Both the position numbers and the translations under genes were made by a program. A model generated the notes under the pieces. The model was not told the origin of the DNA. It searched no databases and saw only the letters and a list, made by a program, of their open reading frames with translations. A DNA stretch of 64,000 nt from DATBLQ01 sp036555325 (GTDB lineage Bacteria > Pseudomonadota > Alphaproteobacteria > Rhizobiales > Aestuariivirgaceae). The DNA is taken from the NCBI GenBank assembly GCA_036555325.1, contig DATBLQ010000076.1, forward strand, positions 1 to 64,000. The letters are read 5' to 3'. Each line of letters opens with the position of its first letter. The first letter of the stretch is position 1. Below are positions 48,768 to 57,967 of this stretch, one piece after another.

Positions 48768-50030
48768 ATGACGAAGCCAAAATCTATCGCCGTTATCGGC
48801 GCTGGGATTGTCGGGATGAGTGCCGCTCTCTATTTGCAACGAGACGGCCACAGGGTGAAGGTCATCGATTATCGTCTGCCGGGAACGGCTACCTCGTTCG
48901 GCAATGCCGGAATGATCGTCACAGGGGCAATTACGCCGACCAGCACGCCCGGTGTGCTGAAGCAAATTCCGCGTTATCTGTTCGATCGCTCGAGTGCGGT
49001 GCGGCTCAAATGGAGCTATTTGCCCCACCTCATGCCTTGGCTTTTCCGATTTGTTTTGGAAAGCCGGCTGTCGCGTGTACGACACGCGGCAGCTGCACTG
49101 CACCCGTTGGTGACGGGAGCATACGAAGCTCACCTCGAGCTTGCAGCCCTCACCGGCGCGACCAACCTCCTTCGCCCGACTGGATGGCTTAAGCTGTTCC
49201 GCTCGCAACGAGGATTCGAAGCCACATTGCTGCAACGCCAGCTCATGGACTTGCATGCTGTGAAGTACGAAATCCTCGGTCAGCATGAAATTCACCAACT
49301 TGAACCGCATATCTCCAAGATGTTCGTTCGGGGTCTGTTTCACGGACATTCCGCTTCGATAAGCCTTCCCAAACGGCTCATCGACAGCTACGCCAGCAGC
49401 TTCATTCGCTCCGGCGGAGAATTCGTGCACGAACAGGTTCTCAGCATCGAACGATTGGAAGATGGGCGCATGCGGCTGCGGTGCGATTTGGGCCTTCGTG
49501 AATTCGACGAAGTGGTCGTAGCAGCGGGGGCCTGGTCGAAGCGCTTATGCAAAGCGCTGGGCGACAAAGTAGTTCTAGACACCGAGCGCGGTTATCACCT
49601 CAACCTCGAACGCGGCGAAGCAGGAGAAATTCATCGTCCGCTTTCTTTTCCGGAAGATGGCTTCATACTTGCTCCATCGGAAGATGGAATCCGGCTGACA
49701 AGCGGAGACGAATTGGCGGGCCTCGATGCGCCGCCGGATTTCTCGCGCATAAATCGTATGGTCGTCAAAGCGCAGGAAATTCTGCCCGGGCTCAGCGATC
49801 GAGTTACGCGCGAGTGGATGGGTCGGAGGCCCTCCACCCCCGATTCTCTGCCTGTCATAGGCAGATCACCCAACGCGAACGGGGTGATCTACGCTTTCGG
49901 CCATCATCATCTAGGGCTTACATTGGGGCCAATAACCGGCCGCATAGTAGCGGATCTTGTCTGCAACAGGCCGCAGCGTTTCGATCTGACACCCTACCGC
50001 ATCAACCGGTTCCGACTCATCGGCTTCTGA
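48768..50030 (+). CDS. FAD-dependent D-amino-acid dehydrogenase-like (DadA family)
   Basis: A 420-residue flavoprotein of the DAO/DadA family. The FAD loop is IAVIGAGIVGMSAALYLQRDGH, followed by GTATSFGNAGMI typical of DadA, and an end with EWMGRRPSTPDSLPVIGRSP and FGHHHLGLTLGPITGR. It oxidises D-amino acids or a similar amine, feeding electrons to quinone. The start is placed at 48768 on family alignment; an in-frame ATG at 48729 is possible and neither has a strong ribosome site. It converges on the PotC-like permease gene with a 14-base overlap. Confidence 0.88.
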   Translation: MTKPKSIAVIGAGIVGMSAALYLQRDGHRVKVIDYRLPGTATSFGNAGMIVTGAITPTSTPGVLKQIPRYLFDRSSAVRLKWSYLPHLMPWLFRFVLESRLSRVRHAAAALHPLVTGAYEAHLELAALTGATNLLRPTGWLKLFRSQRGFEATLLQRQLMDLHAVKYEILGQHEIHQLEPHISKMFVRGLFHGHSASISLPKRLIDSYASSFIRSGGEFVHEQVLSIERLEDGRMRLRCDLGLREFDEVVVAAGAWSKRLCKALGDKVVLDTERGYHLNLERGEAGEIHRPLSFPEDGFILAPSEDGIRLTSGDELAGLDAPPDFSRINRMVVKAQEILPGLSDRVTREWMGRRPSTPDSLPVIGRSPNANGVIYAFGHHHLGLTLGPITGRIVADLVCNRPQRFDLTPYRINRFRLIGF

Positions 50031-50850
50031 TACCGCGAAGTCGCTCGCTTCGCCGCCGCAAGAGCTCCGCACCAACCAGCATGACCGTGGAGAAGATTAT
50101 CAGAACGGTTGCCGCCGCCGTTATCGTTGGACTGATCTGCTCGCGAATACCAGAGAACATGACTTTTGGAAGTGTTCGCACCTCGGCGCTGGATACAAAT
50201 AAAGCGATGACCACCTCGTCGAAGGAGGTTACAAAGGCAAACAGCGCGCCGGAGATCACTCCGGGAAGAATAAGCGGCAAAATAATCTTTCTGAATACAA
50301 TGAGCGGCGATGCGCCCAGGCCCGCGGCCGCACGGGCCAGGGAATAATCAAAACCGGTCAGCGTCGATGTCACGGTAACGACAACGAAGGGCGTGGCCAG
50401 CACCGTATGGGCCAAAACGAGCCCAACAATCGTCCCAACAAGTCCGAGCCTTAAATAGAACAAGTAAATGCCCACCGCCGTTATGATCACCGGCACAATC
50501 ATCGGCATGATCAGCGTTCCGAGGATAATCGGCTTGAAAGGCAATCGGGCACGGCTCAGCCCAAGAGCGGCAAGTATCCCGAGCACTGTGGAAACAACGG
50601 TAACCAGCAACGCGACGATGAGACTGACCTTCAGCGCAGCCATCCAGCGCGCATCTGCTCCGAAGAACTCGCGGTACCACTTGAGCGAAAACCCCGGCAT
50701 GGGGTAACTGAAAAACGATTCTGAATTGAACGATAGCGGCATGATGGCGATGATGGGAGCCATCAAGAACAACAAAACAAGCGCGGTAAAAATCAACGTT
50801 CCATAATGGAAGAACTTTTCGATGGGCGTGGCATAGGGCGGCAAGCGCAT
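50017..50850 (-). CDS. PotC-like ABC transporter permease
   Basis: A 277-residue inner-membrane permease with six spans, of the polyamine-type (PotC) ABC permease family. A start near MRLPPYATPIEKFF (50850) is preferred over an upstream frame because it follows the PotB stop by 5 bases and GGGGTGATAG is the ribosome site. The coupling loop AAAGLGASPLIVFRKIILP includes the EAA-like motif. The final residues overlap the convergent DadA-like gene. The pair PotB/PotC needs an ATPase that is not encoded nearby. Confidence 0.92.
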   Translation of the reverse strand: MRLPPYATPIEKFFHYGTLIFTALVLLFLMAPIIAIMPLSFNSESFFSYPMPGFSLKWYREFFGADARWMAALKVSLIVALLVTVVSTVLGILAALGLSRARLPFKPIILGTLIMPMIVPVIITAVGIYLFYLRLGLVGTIVGLVLAHTVLATPFVVVTVTSTLTGFDYSLARAAAGLGASPLIVFRKIILPLILPGVISGALFAFVTSFDEVVIALFVSSAEVRTLPKVMFSGIREQISPTITAAATVLIIFSTVMLVGAELLRRRSERLRGIRSR

Positions 50851-50855
50851 CGCTA

Positions 50856-52097
50856 TCACCCCAGCTTCACTTTGTCGATGCCGACGATGCGGTTGTAGAC
50901 GAAATAAAGAATAAGGGTGGCAACCAGGAGAACCGTGCCAAGCGCGCAGGCCTTGCCCCAATTGTTCTCCCGATTGATCGCTTCGGCAATGAATCCCGAA
51001 ATCATTTGATCGGTGGGTCCGCCGACCAGGGCCGGCGTTATGTAGTATCCGAGGCTCAAGATGAACGTCAGCAGACAGCCCGCGCCTATTCCGGGGAGCG
51101 TTTGAGGCAGATAAATGCGGACAAACGAGTAAACGGGTCCTCCGCCGAGAGAGCGCGCGGCGCGCATGTAAGATGGTGGTATGGTCTTCATTACGCTGTA
51201 AATTGGCAACAACGTGAAGGGTAATTGAATGTGGGTCATGGCAGCGACCGTGCCGAAACGGCTAAAGATGAGGGGCAATGGCGCTGTGGTAAGTCCGAGC
51301 ATTTGCAGCGTATCGTTGATTGGACCATTGTCCTGAAGGATGACGAACCAGGCGGTGGTCCGCACGAGCAGCGACGTCCAAAAGGGCAACAGGACGAGGA
51401 TCATCAAGAGATTGGCAGTGCTCGGTCGCGTGTTTGCCAGAACGTAGGCAACCGGAAAACCCATGATCAGCGTCATCAACGTGACGAGCAGGCTGATTCC
51501 CATGGTGCGCTTTAGAATGTCGATGTAGATGGCGCGGTTCTTGTCAGTCTTCACAATCTGGTTCTGATTGTTTTGCTTGAGATCGAGGGTGTTCAGCAGA
51601 TAGAAGCTGGTAAAAGGCCGGCCCGCGCGTTTCAGCGTTGCCCAGGTGCCGACATCGTTCCACATTGGATCGATGGCTATCATCTGTTCCTTGTAAGGCG
51701 GTGCCTTGATCTCCTTTGCCTTGCGAGCCGACGCTATGATTTTGCTCCGCGTCCCGGCCAGCTCATAATTCAGGCGTTTGCCGATGAGTTGAGATTTCTT
51801 GTTCTTGTCCGCACGCTGCAGGTCGCTTGCCAGCGCCGCATAGGCCTCTTCCGGTGGGAGTTCGGTTCCATCCCAAGTGTCTAACAAAGGGAGGGTCGCC
51901 GGGAAGTTTTCGTAGATATCCGGATCGTAGACGGCATTCGACAGCATCAAGCCGATCGGCAGGACAAAGGTTATTAGAATGAAAACAAAAAGCGGTGCAA
52001 CGAGGCCGATTGCGCGGAGCTTGCCACGCAGTTCGGTCGTTCTCAGTCTCTTTTTAAGTTCACCCGCATCGGCGACGACAACTTCAGCAACGGCCAC
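50856..52097 (-). CDS. PotB-like ABC transporter permease
   Basis: A 413-residue permease, longer than the usual 280-310 residues because of an insert of about 110 residues between the first span (AIGLVAPLFVFILITFVLPI) and the second; it is predicted periplasmic and contains a charged region. The C-terminal permease block has LGGGPVYSFVRIYLPQTLPG as the coupling loop. This long form is frequent in rhizobial polyamine-type transporters. It is separated by 73 bases with strong hairpins from the binding-protein gene upstream. Confidence 0.92.
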   Translation of the reverse strand: MAVAEVVVADAGELKKRLRTTELRGKLRAIGLVAPLFVFILITFVLPIGLMLSNAVYDPDIYENFPATLPLLDTWDGTELPPEEAYAALASDLQRADKNKKSQLIGKRLNYELAGTRSKIIASARKAKEIKAPPYKEQMIAIDPMWNDVGTWATLKRAGRPFTSFYLLNTLDLKQNNQNQIVKTDKNRAIYIDILKRTMGISLLVTLMTLIMGFPVAYVLANTRPSTANLLMILVLLPFWTSLLVRTTAWFVILQDNGPINDTLQMLGLTTAPLPLIFSRFGTVAAMTHIQLPFTLLPIYSVMKTIPPSYMRAARSLGGGPVYSFVRIYLPQTLPGIGAGCLLTFILSLGYYITPALVGGPTDQMISGFIAEAINRENNWGKACALGTVLLVATLILYFVYNRIVGIDKVKLG

Positions 52098-52107
52098 CGG
52101 CGAACCT

Positions 52108-52153
52108 CCTCAGCCAGGGCTGAGGAAGAATGCGATTTTTCGCATCCTTCCTC
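52108..52153 (-). repeat. Two overlapping stem-loops between SBP and permease genes
   Basis: CCTCAGC (52108-52114) pairs with GCTGAGG (52119-52125) around a 4-base loop. Partly overlapping it, GAGGAAGAATGCGA (52122-52135) pairs with TCGCATCCTTCCTC (52140-52153), 13 of 14 bases, around a 4-base loop. Because 52122-52125 is shared, the two hairpins exclude each other fully or in part. Their place between binding-protein and permease genes fits the hairpins known to protect or terminate part of such transcripts. Confidence 0.7.
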
Positions 52154-52170
52154 GATGCCTCGACAAGATA

Positions 52171-53229
52171 CTACTGCGCCAGCCAGGCGTTGAAGCGCTC
52201 ACGCAGCTGTTCGCTGTTGTCGCCCCAGAAATGGACATCAACAATCAGCGCTGTTTTCATGTTGGCATCGGCAGTGGGAAGATGCGGCAAAGCTTCAGGC
52301 GAAACGTTGGGAATCGCATCCTTGTTGGCTGGTCCATAGGAAATATACTTGGTCTGCTCGGCCATACGCGCCGGGTCGCTGGCAAAGCTGATGAAGCGAT
52401 AGGCGCCGTCAAGGTTTTTGGTGCCCTTGGGAATGGCCCACCAATCCCAGTCGAAGCCCTGCTGATCCCACATGATGGCGAACGGTTTTTTATCGGTCAC
52501 GACGGCATTATATATGCGGCCGTTCCAGGCCGAGGTCATGACCACTTGGCCGTCGGCAAGCAACTGTGGTGGCTGGGCGCCAGCTTCCCACCAGACTACA
52601 TCCTTCTTGATCGTATCGAGTTTCTTGAAGGCACGATCGATACCCTCAGGCGTTCGAAGTACCTTGTAGACATCCGCTTGGGGAACCCCATCCGCAATAA
52701 GCGCCCATTCGAGGTTGACGAACGGATCTTTCTGTAGCGCTCGCTTGCCCGGAAACTTCTGCAGGTCGAACACATCGGCGATCGTTGTAGGCGGTTCCTT
52801 CAAGACCGTCGTATCGTAGGCGATGACTGTCGCGTAGACGATGTTGGGCACAGCGCAGTCCTGCAGATCACCACCGATGAACTTTGACCGGTCAAGGCCA
52901 AGCTTGCTCCAGTCAATGGTCTCAAGAATTCCTTCCGCACAGGCTGCTAGCGCCGTCTGGGTATCGACATCTATCACGTCCCATGTCACCGCGTCGGCTT
53001 CAACCATGGCTCGAATTTTGGCGATTTCCCCGTTGTATTCTTCCTCTGTGACCTTGTTCCCTTCCTTCATGTAGGGTTCGAAAAAAGCCTTTCGCTGGCT
53101 CTCTTGATACGCGCCACCCCAGGAAACAATCGTCAACTCGTCACCAGCGAAGACATTATTGGGTTGGCCAAATCCAATCATCGCCGCGCCAGCGACAAGC
53201 GCAATCGTAACTTTGGAAACTAGCTTCAT
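52171..53229 (-). CDS. Polyamine-type ABC transporter substrate-binding protein
   Basis: A 352-residue periplasmic binding protein of the PotD/PotF-like family (SBP_bac_8). The start at 53229 has GAGGAG upstream; an in-frame ATG at 53244 is less good. Residues 1-30 are a signal peptide ending NNVFAGD. Typical motifs are ELTIVSWGGAYQESQ, WDVIDVDTQTALAACAEG and FINFAS-like YRFISFAS. It is the first gene of the three-gene transporter unit; the ATPase must come from elsewhere. The ligand cannot be given. Confidence 0.9.
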   Translation of the reverse strand: MKLVSKVTIALVAGAAMIGFGQPNNVFAGDELTIVSWGGAYQESQRKAFFEPYMKEGNKVTEEEYNGEIAKIRAMVEADAVTWDVIDVDTQTALAACAEGILETIDWSKLGLDRSKFIGGDLQDCAVPNIVYATVIAYDTTVLKEPPTTIADVFDLQKFPGKRALQKDPFVNLEWALIADGVPQADVYKVLRTPEGIDRAFKKLDTIKKDVVWWEAGAQPPQLLADGQVVMTSAWNGRIYNAVVTDKKPFAIMWDQQGFDWDWWAIPKGTKNLDGAYRFISFASDPARMAEQTKYISYGPANKDAIPNVSPEALPHLPTADANMKTALIVDVHFWGDNSEQLRERFNAWLAQ

Positions 53230-53303
53230 CTGCGTTCTCCTCACCTTTTCGGGTTACGCCACCCGACAAGCAATAGAACCGCCGCAGCCTTGTCCCGGCT
53301 GGC

Positions 53304-53326
53304 CGCTCCCTACAGCACAGGGAGCG
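53304..53326 (-). repeat. Inverted repeat between pyrG and transporter genes
   Basis: CGCTCCCT (53304-53311) and AGGGAGCG (53319-53326) form an 8-bp stem with a 7-base loop, in the 165-base gap between pyrG and the binding-protein gene, which run the same way. No T-run follows on the minus strand, so it is not a clear terminator for pyrG. It may be a leader structure of the transporter. Confidence 0.4.
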
Positions 53327-53394
53327 CGGTCCCTTGGGATATGTGACGTCAAAATCGGCTTTACCGTCAATGGAAATTTGTCTGGCAGTTGAAA

Positions 53395-55023
53395 CTAAAC
53401 CAGCCGGCTTTGCTCGAGTGCGGCGTTAATGAATGAAGCAAACAGGGGGTGTGGCTCAAACGGGCGCGACTTAAGCTCGGGGTGGAATTGTACACCGATA
53501 AACCAGACGTGGTTTGGGATCTCGATGATCTCTGGCAGCAGCCCGTCCGGCGACAGACCCGTGAAGCGCATGCCTGCGGCCTCCAACTGGTTACGGTATT
53601 TCATGTTAACTTCATAGCGGTGACGGTGGCGTTCAGAGATTCGGACGGCGCCGTAGATCTCGGCGACCTTGCTGTCCTTCGCCAACAAAGCATCATAGGC
53701 GCCAAGCCGCATCGTGCCGCCCAGATCGCCTTCCTTGCGCCGCATCTCCAATTCGTTGCCTTTCATCCACTCGGTCATGAGACCCACGACCGGCTCTGCG
53801 GTGGGGCCGAATTCGGTGGAACCTGCGTTGCGTATGCCAACGAGATTTCGTGTCGCTTCGATCACAGCCATCTGCATACCGAAGCAGATGCCGAAGTACG
53901 GCACGTTGCGAGTGCGCGCGAAGGTTGCCGCGCGGATCTTGCCCTCCGAGCCCCGCTGGCCGAATCCGCCCGGCACCAGAATGCCGTGAACCCCTTCGAG
54001 GCGGGGCGCGGCATCCTCATTCTCAAACATCTCTGATTCGATCCAATCGAGATTGACTTTCACCTTATTGGCTATCCCGCCATGGACGAGGGCCTCGTTA
54101 AGTGATTTGTAGGCGTCAGGCAGCCCGGTATATTTGCCCACGACCGCGATATTGACTTCGCCCTCTGGATTCCAGATGCGGTCGGAAATAGTCTGCCACC
54201 GGGCCAGGTCGGGAGGTTTGGCGACCTTGATGCCGAATGCGGCCAGCACCTCCGCATCGAGGCCTTCCTGGTGGTAGGCAATCGGGACGTCGTAGATGCT
54301 CTGCACATCCAGCGCCTGAATTACTGCCGATGGCCGGACATTGCAGAACAAAGCGATCTTGCGCCTTTCGTTCTCCGGTATTGGTCGATCTGTGCGGCAC
54401 AGCAGGATATCTGGCTGAATGCCGATCGAGCGCAGTTCCTTGACTGAATGCTGCGTCGGCTTCGTCTTGAGTTCTCCGGCACTGGGGATGAAAGGCAGCA
54501 GCGTCAGGTGGATGTAAATTGCCGAACCCCGAGGCAATTCGTTGCCGAGCTGGCGAATCGCTTCGAAGAATGGCAGCCCCTCAATGTCGCCCACGGTTCC
54601 CCCGATTTCTACGAGAACGAAGTCATATCCCTCGTTGCCGGTCAGGACGAATTCCTTGATTGCGTCGGTGACATGGGGAATCACCTGCACGGTACCGCCG
54701 AGATAGTCGCCCCGCCTCTCCTTCGCGATGATATCGCGGTAGATGCGGCCCGTGGTGATATTGTCGTCCTTGTTGCTTGATCTGCCAGTGAATCTCTCGT
54801 AGTGCCCAAGATCAAGATCGGTCTCGGCACCGTCATCAGTGACATAAACCTCACCGTGCTGGTAAGGACTCATCGTTCCCGGATCAACGTTCAGGTAGGG
54901 ATCGAGCTTGCGCAGCCGCACTTTGAAGCCTCGCGCCTGCAGCAGTGCTCCGAGAGCGGCAGACCCTAAACCTTTCCCTAGTGAGGAGACCACGCCGCCG
55001 GTGATGAATATGTACCGCGCCAT
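53395..55023 (-). CDS. pyrG: CTP synthase
   Basis: A 542-residue enzyme that makes CTP from UTP, ATP and glutamine. The N-terminal synthetase domain has FITGGVVSSLGKGLGSAALG (ATP/Mg loop) and SPYQHGEVYVTDDGAETDLDLG; the C-terminal glutaminase domain has the nucleophile in GICFGMQMA near residue 380 and the His/Glu pair in GVQFHPELKSRP. Length is as expected for the family. It lies upstream of secG and the cupin gene in the same direction, as usual in Hyphomicrobiales. Confidence 0.98.
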   Translation of the reverse strand: MARYIFITGGVVSSLGKGLGSAALGALLQARGFKVRLRKLDPYLNVDPGTMSPYQHGEVYVTDDGAETDLDLGHYERFTGRSSNKDDNITTGRIYRDIIAKERRGDYLGGTVQVIPHVTDAIKEFVLTGNEGYDFVLVEIGGTVGDIEGLPFFEAIRQLGNELPRGSAIYIHLTLLPFIPSAGELKTKPTQHSVKELRSIGIQPDILLCRTDRPIPENERRKIALFCNVRPSAVIQALDVQSIYDVPIAYHQEGLDAEVLAAFGIKVAKPPDLARWQTISDRIWNPEGEVNIAVVGKYTGLPDAYKSLNEALVHGGIANKVKVNLDWIESEMFENEDAAPRLEGVHGILVPGGFGQRGSEGKIRAATFARTRNVPYFGICFGMQMAVIEATRNLVGIRNAGSTEFGPTAEPVVGLMTEWMKGNELEMRRKEGDLGGTMRLGAYDALLAKDSKVAEIYGAVRISERHRHRYEVNMKYRNQLEAAGMRFTGLSPDGLLPEIIEIPNHVWFIGVQFHPELKSRPFEPHPLFASFINAALEQSRLV

Positions 55024-55090
55024 GGAACTCTAAAATACACGATCCCATCGAGATTCGAATACTTCTATTTTAGGCTTTCGTGCTGATCTT

Positions 55091-55447
55091 TCAGTCATGC
55101 TTAACCGTCTCGCCTTCGCCTCCCTTGGGACCCCAAAACACAACCCAGGTTACGAAATCTTCAGAAATGTCTCCGAAATGGTGGCGAGCCCTTGCTGGTA
55201 CGAAAAGAGCATCGCCAGAGCGCACCCTTTCAGACTTCGCCTCCAGATAGAAGGTCGCCGCGCCGCTGGTTATGAAATAAAGCTCATCCTGCTCATGAGG
55301 TGTTTGATTGTCCCGGCCGCGCGGCGCGAAGACTTCCACCGACATCGATCCATGGCGCATTGCCTCGGCGAACGGTTCACCCGACGGCCAATCGCTTGAA
55401 GCCGCGCCGGGGATTTTCTTCAAGATCTCGGCCAGCGAAACTTTCAT
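55091..55447 (-). CDS. Cupin-domain protein
   Basis: A 118-residue small cupin. The metal motifs are reduced but recognisable: DNQTPHEQDELYFITSG and DALFVPARARHHFGD, where the His and Glu ligands of cupin motif 1 appear as HEQDE and motif 2 ends in His. A single beta barrel with unknown activity. The start at 55447 has AAGGAG upstream. It is placed between secG and pyrG. Confidence 0.82.
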   Translation of the reverse strand: MKVSLAEILKKIPGAASSDWPSGEPFAEAMRHGSMSVEVFAPRGRDNQTPHEQDELYFITSGAATFYLEAKSERVRSGDALFVPARARHHFGDISEDFVTWVVFWGPKGGEGETVKHD

Positions 55448-55469
55448 TGAAGACTCCTTCATTCTGAAC

Positions 55470-55507
55470 TTCCGCCAAAAAGCGAAAAGGGCCTTTGCAG
55501 GCCCTTT
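55470..55507 (-). terminator. Terminator after secG
   Basis: AAAGGGCC (55486-55493) and GGCCCTTT (55500-55507) form a perfect 8-bp stem with a 6-base loop; on the minus strand the stem is followed by TTTT-CGC-TTTTT. It begins 4 bases after the secG stop, so it ends the secG transcript before the cupin gene. Confidence 0.8.
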
Positions 55508-55510
55508 GAA

Positions 55511-55879
55511 CTATTGTCCCACAGGGACTTGCGGGGACTGATTTGCCGGAGGAAGATTCGGCAAGATGTCCGGGGCCTGGTTTCCACCTTGCGGTGATGA
55601 TGGCTGACCGGTGGCGGAGGGTTGCTGCTGATCGAACACCGATGAGGGAGCATGCTGTTTTCGTGCGATCAGCGTGAGGGCAATCGAGGTTACGAAGAAC
55701 GCGATGGCCAGCACGGCAGTTGTGCGAGTAAGGACGTTTGCAGCGCCGCGGCTGGTGAAAAGCGAACCCGCGCCGCCACTGCCAATGCCCAGGGCGCCTC
55801 CCTCGGAACGCTGAAGCAACACCACCCCAATGAGTGCAACTGCGATTAACAGGTGAATTACAAGGAGGAATTCGGTCAT
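55511..55879 (-). CDS. secG: Preprotein translocase subunit SecG
   Basis: A 122-residue membrane protein with two spans (LLVIHLLIAVALIGVVLLQ, and ATTAVLAIAFFVTSIALTL-like) separated by the SecG signature RSEGGALGIGSGGAGSLFTSRG. The C-terminal tail is Pro/Gln-rich, as in rhizobial SecG. It stabilises the SecYEG channel. A terminator follows directly. Confidence 0.95.
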   Translation of the reverse strand: MTEFLLVIHLLIAVALIGVVLLQRSEGGALGIGSGGAGSLFTSRGAANVLTRTTAVLAIAFFVTSIALTLIARKQHAPSSVFDQQQPSATGQPSSPQGGNQAPDILPNLPPANQSPQVPVGQ

Positions 55880-56017
55880 ACGGGAACCTGTCTGTTTGCG
55901 ATGCTGCCTTTAGCGCGAATGGTCGTTGAATGCAAATCTCGACACTGGGAAAGATGGGCTATAGCTTGGAGGGTGCAAGCGTTTTTGTCCAACCACCGCA
56001 GCCCCTTCCCGCACATA

Positions 56018-57235
56018 ATGAGTTCCCCGCAAATTTTCGGTGTTCCGCCTGAATTCCTGCTGTTCGGGATAACCCTGATCTGCGTTGTGCTCTTTCACCG
56101 GCACACCCTCTATGTCGCTTTGACGGGACTCGTGGCGATTTCGACATACAAGCTCTGGCTTACGGGTTTCGATGGCAGGCAAGGTCTATCCGGTCTTCTT
56201 GGTCACCTCGGTCACGAATGGGTGACATTGGCCAATCTGTTCGGGTTGCTCACGGGATTTGCTGTTCTTGCCCGGCATTTCGAGCAAAGCCGATTTCCGG
56301 ATCTCATGCCCGACTATCTTCCAGACGATTGGACCGGAGGTCTCGTTCTACTTGGCGTGATTTTCATTCTGTCGAGCTTTCTTGACAACATAGCAGCCGC
56401 CCTCATCGGCGGAACAACGGCCCGTCACGTCTTCAGGTCACGAGTGCACATCGGTTACCTCGGTGGAATCGTCGCGGCTGCGAACGCCGGCGGCTCCTGG
56501 AGCGTCATCGGCGACACGACGACGACTATGATGTGGATTGCCGGAGTAAGCCCCCTGCTGGTTTTCGAAGCGATTGTCGCCGCTGTCTTCGCGTTTGCAA
56601 TCTTCGCCGTGGCAGCGGCGCGCCAGCAGCACCGCTTCTCACCGATCATCAAGGATGCGCCAAAAAAAATCCGCTTGCACTCTGTGCGTTTGTTGATCGT
56701 TGGATTGATTCTTTTGATCGCCGTTGTCGTCAATGCCGGCAGTAATGTGTACTTTCCGTCCGTACCGATGCATGTACCGGTGCTGGGGCTTGCGGTATGG
56801 CTCGCCCTCTTGCTCACTTCGTACCTAGCCAAGCCCGACTGGACGGTCGTTTGGCCGGCAACGAAGGGGGCGGTCTTCCTCGTGTCCCTGGTTATGTGCG
56901 CCTCGATGATGCCGGTCGAGCGGCTGCCGGAGCCAGGATGGCAGACTGCTATGGGCGCGGGCTTCCTATCGGCAGTTTTCGACAATATTCCACTCACGGC
57001 GCTAGCGCTGAAGCAGGGCGGCTATGATTGGGGTTACCTCTCCTTCGCCGTTGGATTTGGCGGTTCAATCATCTGGTTCGGATCATCCGCCGGCGTGGCA
57101 ATATCGAACATGTATCCCGAGGCGAAGTCCACAGCCCACTGGCTGCGTGGCAGTTGGCACGTGCCCTTATCCTATATCGTCGGATTCCTGTTGATGTTGC
57201 TGGTCATCGGCTGGCACGCCGACCTCCATCATTGA
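56018..57235 (+). CDS. NhaD-like / ion-transporter-superfamily antiporter
   Basis: A 405-residue polytopic protein with about eleven spans of the ion-transporter (CitM/NhaD/ArsB) superfamily. Conserved half-repeat motifs are SSFLDNIAAALIGG and, in the second half, AVFDNIPLTALALKQGG, plus AANAGGSWSVIGDTTTTMMW. These FDN/LDN motifs are the hallmark of NhaD-type Na+/H+ antiporters. The start at 56018 avoids overlapping secG; a longer frame begins at 55853. The substrate ion is not proven. Confidence 0.85.
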   Translation: MSSPQIFGVPPEFLLFGITLICVVLFHRHTLYVALTGLVAISTYKLWLTGFDGRQGLSGLLGHLGHEWVTLANLFGLLTGFAVLARHFEQSRFPDLMPDYLPDDWTGGLVLLGVIFILSSFLDNIAAALIGGTTARHVFRSRVHIGYLGGIVAAANAGGSWSVIGDTTTTMMWIAGVSPLLVFEAIVAAVFAFAIFAVAAARQQHRFSPIIKDAPKKIRLHSVRLLIVGLILLIAVVVNAGSNVYFPSVPMHVPVLGLAVWLALLLTSYLAKPDWTVVWPATKGAVFLVSLVMCASMMPVERLPEPGWQTAMGAGFLSAVFDNIPLTALALKQGGYDWGYLSFAVGFGGSIIWFGSSAGVAISNMYPEAKSTAHWLRGSWHVPLSYIVGFLLMLLVIGWHADLHH

Positions 57236-57251
57236 GCGCACTGCGTCGCTG

Positions 57252-57857
57252 TCAGCGGAGCAGCCCCGATAGCGCACCGCGGCGCCCGCCTGTTCTATCT
57301 CCCGACAATGCAGACGTTCCACTGCCCGCTGCACCGGACGTTGCAGATCCAGCCGACCGTAGCGAAGCTCGCACAACATCTGTCCCTTGACCGACTGCAA
57401 GCCCCGTCCGAGGGGTCGGTCGCACTGTTTCCGCGTTTGCGGCCGATGCGGCGTGCGGCAGCAGGCCCTCTTCCAAGTGTTGGCGTAGCTTGTCCGCATA
57501 TTGACTGGCAACCGCGGAAACGCTGGGCTGGAACTTCGGATGGGTGAAGTCGGCTTTCGCCCCGCCGGTCGTGGCCAAGGTCAATTCCGGAAGGTCACGC
57601 TGAAGTTTGTCGTGTTTGCCCGTTCGCGGCTCGAACCAGTCGGGATCTGAGTATTCTTCGACCGGCACAACACTTCCGAGTGACGAGAAATCAATTGATT
57701 TGGCTGATGGTGCCCCGTTAACTCTTATGTGCGAGGAAAATTGGACCGCAGCAAGCAGAGCAACGAGGCCCAAGACGGCCGCGAAAATCGGATATCGCCG
57801 CGCCGACCTCCGTGCGACCTCAATCCAGCTCAGCCCGAAAAATCGCGTGCCCGCCAT
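57252..57857 (-). CDS. Single-pass membrane protein, unknown
   Basis: A 201-residue protein with one membrane span at about 22-42 (RYPIFAAVLGLVALLAAVQF) and a long Ser/Ala/Pro-rich periplasmic part. The middle (KLQRDLPELTLATTGGAKADF) and a later segment PSVSAVASQYADKLRQHLEEGLLP look helical; the end is low complexity. Nothing recognisable as a domain. It lies between the converging antiporter gene and tpiA. Confidence 0.5.
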   Translation of the reverse strand: MAGTRFFGLSWIEVARRSARRYPIFAAVLGLVALLAAVQFSSHIRVNGAPSAKSIDFSSLGSVVPVEEYSDPDWFEPRTGKHDKLQRDLPELTLATTGGAKADFTHPKFQPSVSAVASQYADKLRQHLEEGLLPHAASAANAETVRPTPRTGLAVGQGTDVVRASLRSAGSATSGAAGSGTSALSGDRTGGRRGALSGLLR

Positions 57858-57967
57858 CACGCAATCCCGCATGAATATCCTGGAGCGGATTTCGCTTGGT
57901 GAATGGGGCGGTTTGAAGGCCGTAGCTCAGGAATGCCACCGGCTCCGCCGGGGAAATCGACCGAACG

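Noticed and set aside
55853..56017. Longer N-terminus for the NhaD-like antiporter
   Set aside because: It would overlap the secG start and lacks similarity; the family-like protein begins at 56018.
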